DNA from: Gp1-AA145 sp963757135
GTDB lineage: Bacteria; Acidobacteriota; Terriglobia; Terriglobales; Acidobacteriaceae
Reading direction: 5' to 3'
Assembly (NCBI GenBank): GCA_963757135.1
Contig: CAVWQE010000004.1
Span: 1,116,001-1,180,000 of the forward strand
DNA: 64,000 nucleotides
Program-made: the position numbers and the translations under genes
Notes under the pieces: generated by a model
The model's database searches: none
What the model saw: only the letters and a program-made list of their open reading frames with translations
What the model was told of the DNA's origin: nothing
In this document: piece after piece, positions 62,692 through 64,000 of the stretch
Numbering within the stretch: position 1 is the stretch's first letter
Layout of the letters: each line of letters opens with the position of its first letter

Positions 62692-64000
62692 CTAGGAGCT
62701 GACCTTCTCCAACTGGGCGTACTTCTCCACTAATTTCTTCAATCCGAACCGAGGGAATTGTACCGTAAGCTTGGCCTCTTCGCCTTCCCCTTCCCGCTGA
62801 AATACCGTGCCTTCGCCGTATTTCGGGTGCTTGACCTTCTGCCCGGGGCGAAAACCGCGCCGGCCTTTGGGCTCTTCGACCGGAACTTTTGGCATGCTGA
62901 ATTTCTTGCCTCGCGAGGCGAAAAATTCAGCAATGTTATCTATGGAATTGTATCGTGGCCCGGAATGCGGTTTAGCTGCCGCAGGCTCTTTCCAGGCCGC
63001 CGACTGGTCCTCGTCTTCGTAGGCATAGTGCTGGCCATGTGGCTCGGACATTCCTGTCCGAGAGGAATTTCGAATTCCTGAGCTAGCCGTCCTTCTCGCT
63101 CCACCCCTGTCGGACACGAATGTCCGACCCACACGGCTGCGGCCAGTCCCCAACTCCTCCACCAACTCCGCAGGAATTTCTTCGAGAAAACGCGAGGGCA
63201 CGCTCGCTTCGGGCAAATCGGTCCCATAACGCCGGCGATAGATTGCACGTGTGAGCACAAGCTGATCCATGGCGCGGGTCATGCCGACATAGCAAAGCCG
63301 CCGCTCTTCTTCCACGTCATCCGGATTCAGAAACGTCCGCGAATGCGGAAAGAGTCCTTCCTCAAGTCCGCATAGAAACACCAGCGGGAATTCGAGGCCT
63401 TTGGCCGCGTGCAGCGTCATAAGCGTGATCTGCGCGCGTTCGTCGTAGGCATCGGCGTCGCTGACCAGTGCAGCGTGATCGAGGAATTGATCAAGGGTCT
63501 CGCCGCGATCTTTCGAATCCATGGCGGCGTTGACCAGTTCGCGAATGTTTTCTACGCGTGAAAACGCTTCGGGCGTGTCCTCGGCTTCCAACATCTTGAT
63601 GTACGCCGTGCGGTCAACGATGAACTTGAGAATTTCAGCGATGTTCGCCGGGCCGCCGGGAGCGCGGAAACCCTCGACCGCTTCTTCTGTTTCTTCTTCC
63701 CCATCAGCTATAAACTCGGTGCTTTCGTCTGCCGCCGAACTTTCAGCATGAATGTGTTCGCCGCCGCCGAAATCGAATGCAGAGGGATCGAATTCAGTTT
63801 CATCAGCGGACGCTGAGGCCTCATCCAAGCCGCGTGGGAACGGGCGCCCTCGCCCGTTCTGCGGAGCGGAGCTCCGCGCCGAGCTTTCCGTCGCGGTCGC
63901 CTCCCGCAGCCTCTCCACATACGTTCCTGCTGACATGGCGCGCGCGTCTTCAATCAGATCGCGGAATGATTTCAGCGCCTGCAGCGCTCGCGCCGGCAGC
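62692..64000 (-). CDS. pcrA: UvrD/PcrA-type DNA helicase, C-terminal part, with two in-frame insertions
   Basis: This superfamily 1 3'-5' helicase is cut by the right edge, so about 436 C-terminal residues are seen. Helicase motif V (TLMTLHAAKGLEFPLVFLCG) and motif VI (EERRLCYVGMTRAMDQLVLT) are intact. It ends in a Tudor-like domain (GQKVKHPKYGEGTVF). Two stretches interrupt the family pattern. About 75-80 acidic residues at about 63660-63900 lie between LIEDARAMSAG and NIAEILKFIVDRTAYIKML. A 32-residue stretch (63038-63133) in the linker before the C-terminal domain is encoded by a TGTGG-type element. The frame is kept throughout. Confidence 0.93.
   Translation of the reverse strand, partial: LPARALQALKSFRDLIEDARAMSAGTYVERLREATATESSARSSAPQNGRGRPFPRGLDEASASADETEFDPSAFDFGGGEHIHAESSAADESTEFIADGEEETEEAVEGFRAPGGPANIAEILKFIVDRTAYIKMLEAEDTPEAFSRVENIRELVNAAMDSKDRGETLDQFLDHAALVSDADAYDERAQITLMTLHAAKGLEFPLVFLCGLEEGLFPHSRTFLNPDDVEEERRLCYVGMTRAMDQLVLTRAIYRRRYGTDLPEASVPSRFLEEIPAELVEELGTGRSRVGRTFVSDRGGARRTASSGIRNSSRTGMSEPHGQHYAYEDEDQSAAWKEPAAAKPHSGPRYNSIDNIAEFFASRGKKFSMPKVPVEEPKGRRGFRPGQKVKHPKYGEGTVFQREGEGEEAKLTVQFPRFGLKKLVEKYAQLEKVSS
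63038..63133. mobile_element. 96-bp inverted-repeat element inside pcrA
   Basis: Starts TGTGGCTCGGACATTC and ends GAATGTCCGACCCACA, inverse with one mismatch. Each end is itself a hairpin (CTCGGACA-TTCC-TGTCCGAG and GTCGGACA-CGAA-TGTCCGAC). A third hairpin (AGGAATT-TCG-AATTCCT) lies between. The length is exactly 32 codons, so the reading frame is conserved. The same ends flank the intergenic element at 48939-49071. Confidence 0.82.
63836..63880. repeat. Palindromes inside the pcrA insertion
   Basis: GAACGGGCG-CCCT-CGCCCGTTC and GCGGAGC-G-GAGCTCCGC lie within the acidic-insert part of pcrA. The layout (a GC-rich GGGCG/CGCCC stem followed by a GGAGC/GCTCC stem) parallels the GTAGGGGCGGGTG family at 31548, 32729 and 36268. 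Confidence 0.65.

Overview
This 64 kb window looks like chromosomal DNA of an Acidobacteriota bacterium, probably from the Koribacter/Terriglobia side. That placement is inferred, not tested. The DNA is GC-rich. The organism is Gram-negative: it carries LptD, a SurA-like chaperone and a TonB/ExbB/ExbD system. Several gene families (RDD proteins, DUF2393, DUF5818-like secreted proteins, a two-ExbD TonB cluster) and many intergenic palindromes are typical of soil acidobacteria. No rRNA, tRNA, CRISPR array, prophage or IS transposase was found.

Layout. 0-5 kb: 5' part of recG, a PilZ protein, CsbD and an orphan sensor kinase. 4.7-11 kb: lipA, then the translation/transcription operon rimP-nusA-infB-ylxP (minus strand). 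11-15 kb: a secreted DUF5818-like protein, gltX and an RDD membrane protein. 15-21 kb: an envelope-biogenesis run on the plus strand (lptD, larE, a DsbA-like oxidoreductase, a SurA-like lipoprotein). 21-24.7 kb: a biotin carboxylase/BCCP pair and a family-39-type glycosyltransferase. 24.8-28.4 kb: tonB-exbB-exbD-exbD-TPR lipoprotein. 28.6-33.4 kb: the canonical tgt-yajC-secD-secF block. 33.5-36.2 kb: an RDD protein and a CocE-type hydrolase.

36.2-44.7 kb is the most accessory part. It holds a vapBC module with a palindromic operator over its promoter, thrS, a frameshifted coiled-coil gene, a MITE-like element, an addiction-module gene cut by an in-frame UGA, and a 362-residue protein that appears to join a degenerate retropepsin-like fold to a Rossmann/TIR-like domain. 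44.7-64 kb mixes a NlpC/P60-type protein, a shortened UvrC homologue, a PD-(D/E)XK nuclease-like protein, tldD/pmbA, an aldo-keto reductase, relA/spoT, ridA, an FKBP, rpmB, an amino acid permease and the 3' part of a pcrA/uvrD helicase.

The most unusual feature is a set of palindromic and inverted-repeat families. They fill most intergenic gaps and have also been accepted in frame inside essential genes (tgt, thrS, and pcrA twice). This resembles the Rickettsia palindromic elements, but in a different phylum and with unrelated sequences. One family (terminal inverted repeats TGTGG(G/C)TCGGACATTC) is seen both in an intergenic region and as an exactly 96-bp, 32-codon insert in pcrA.
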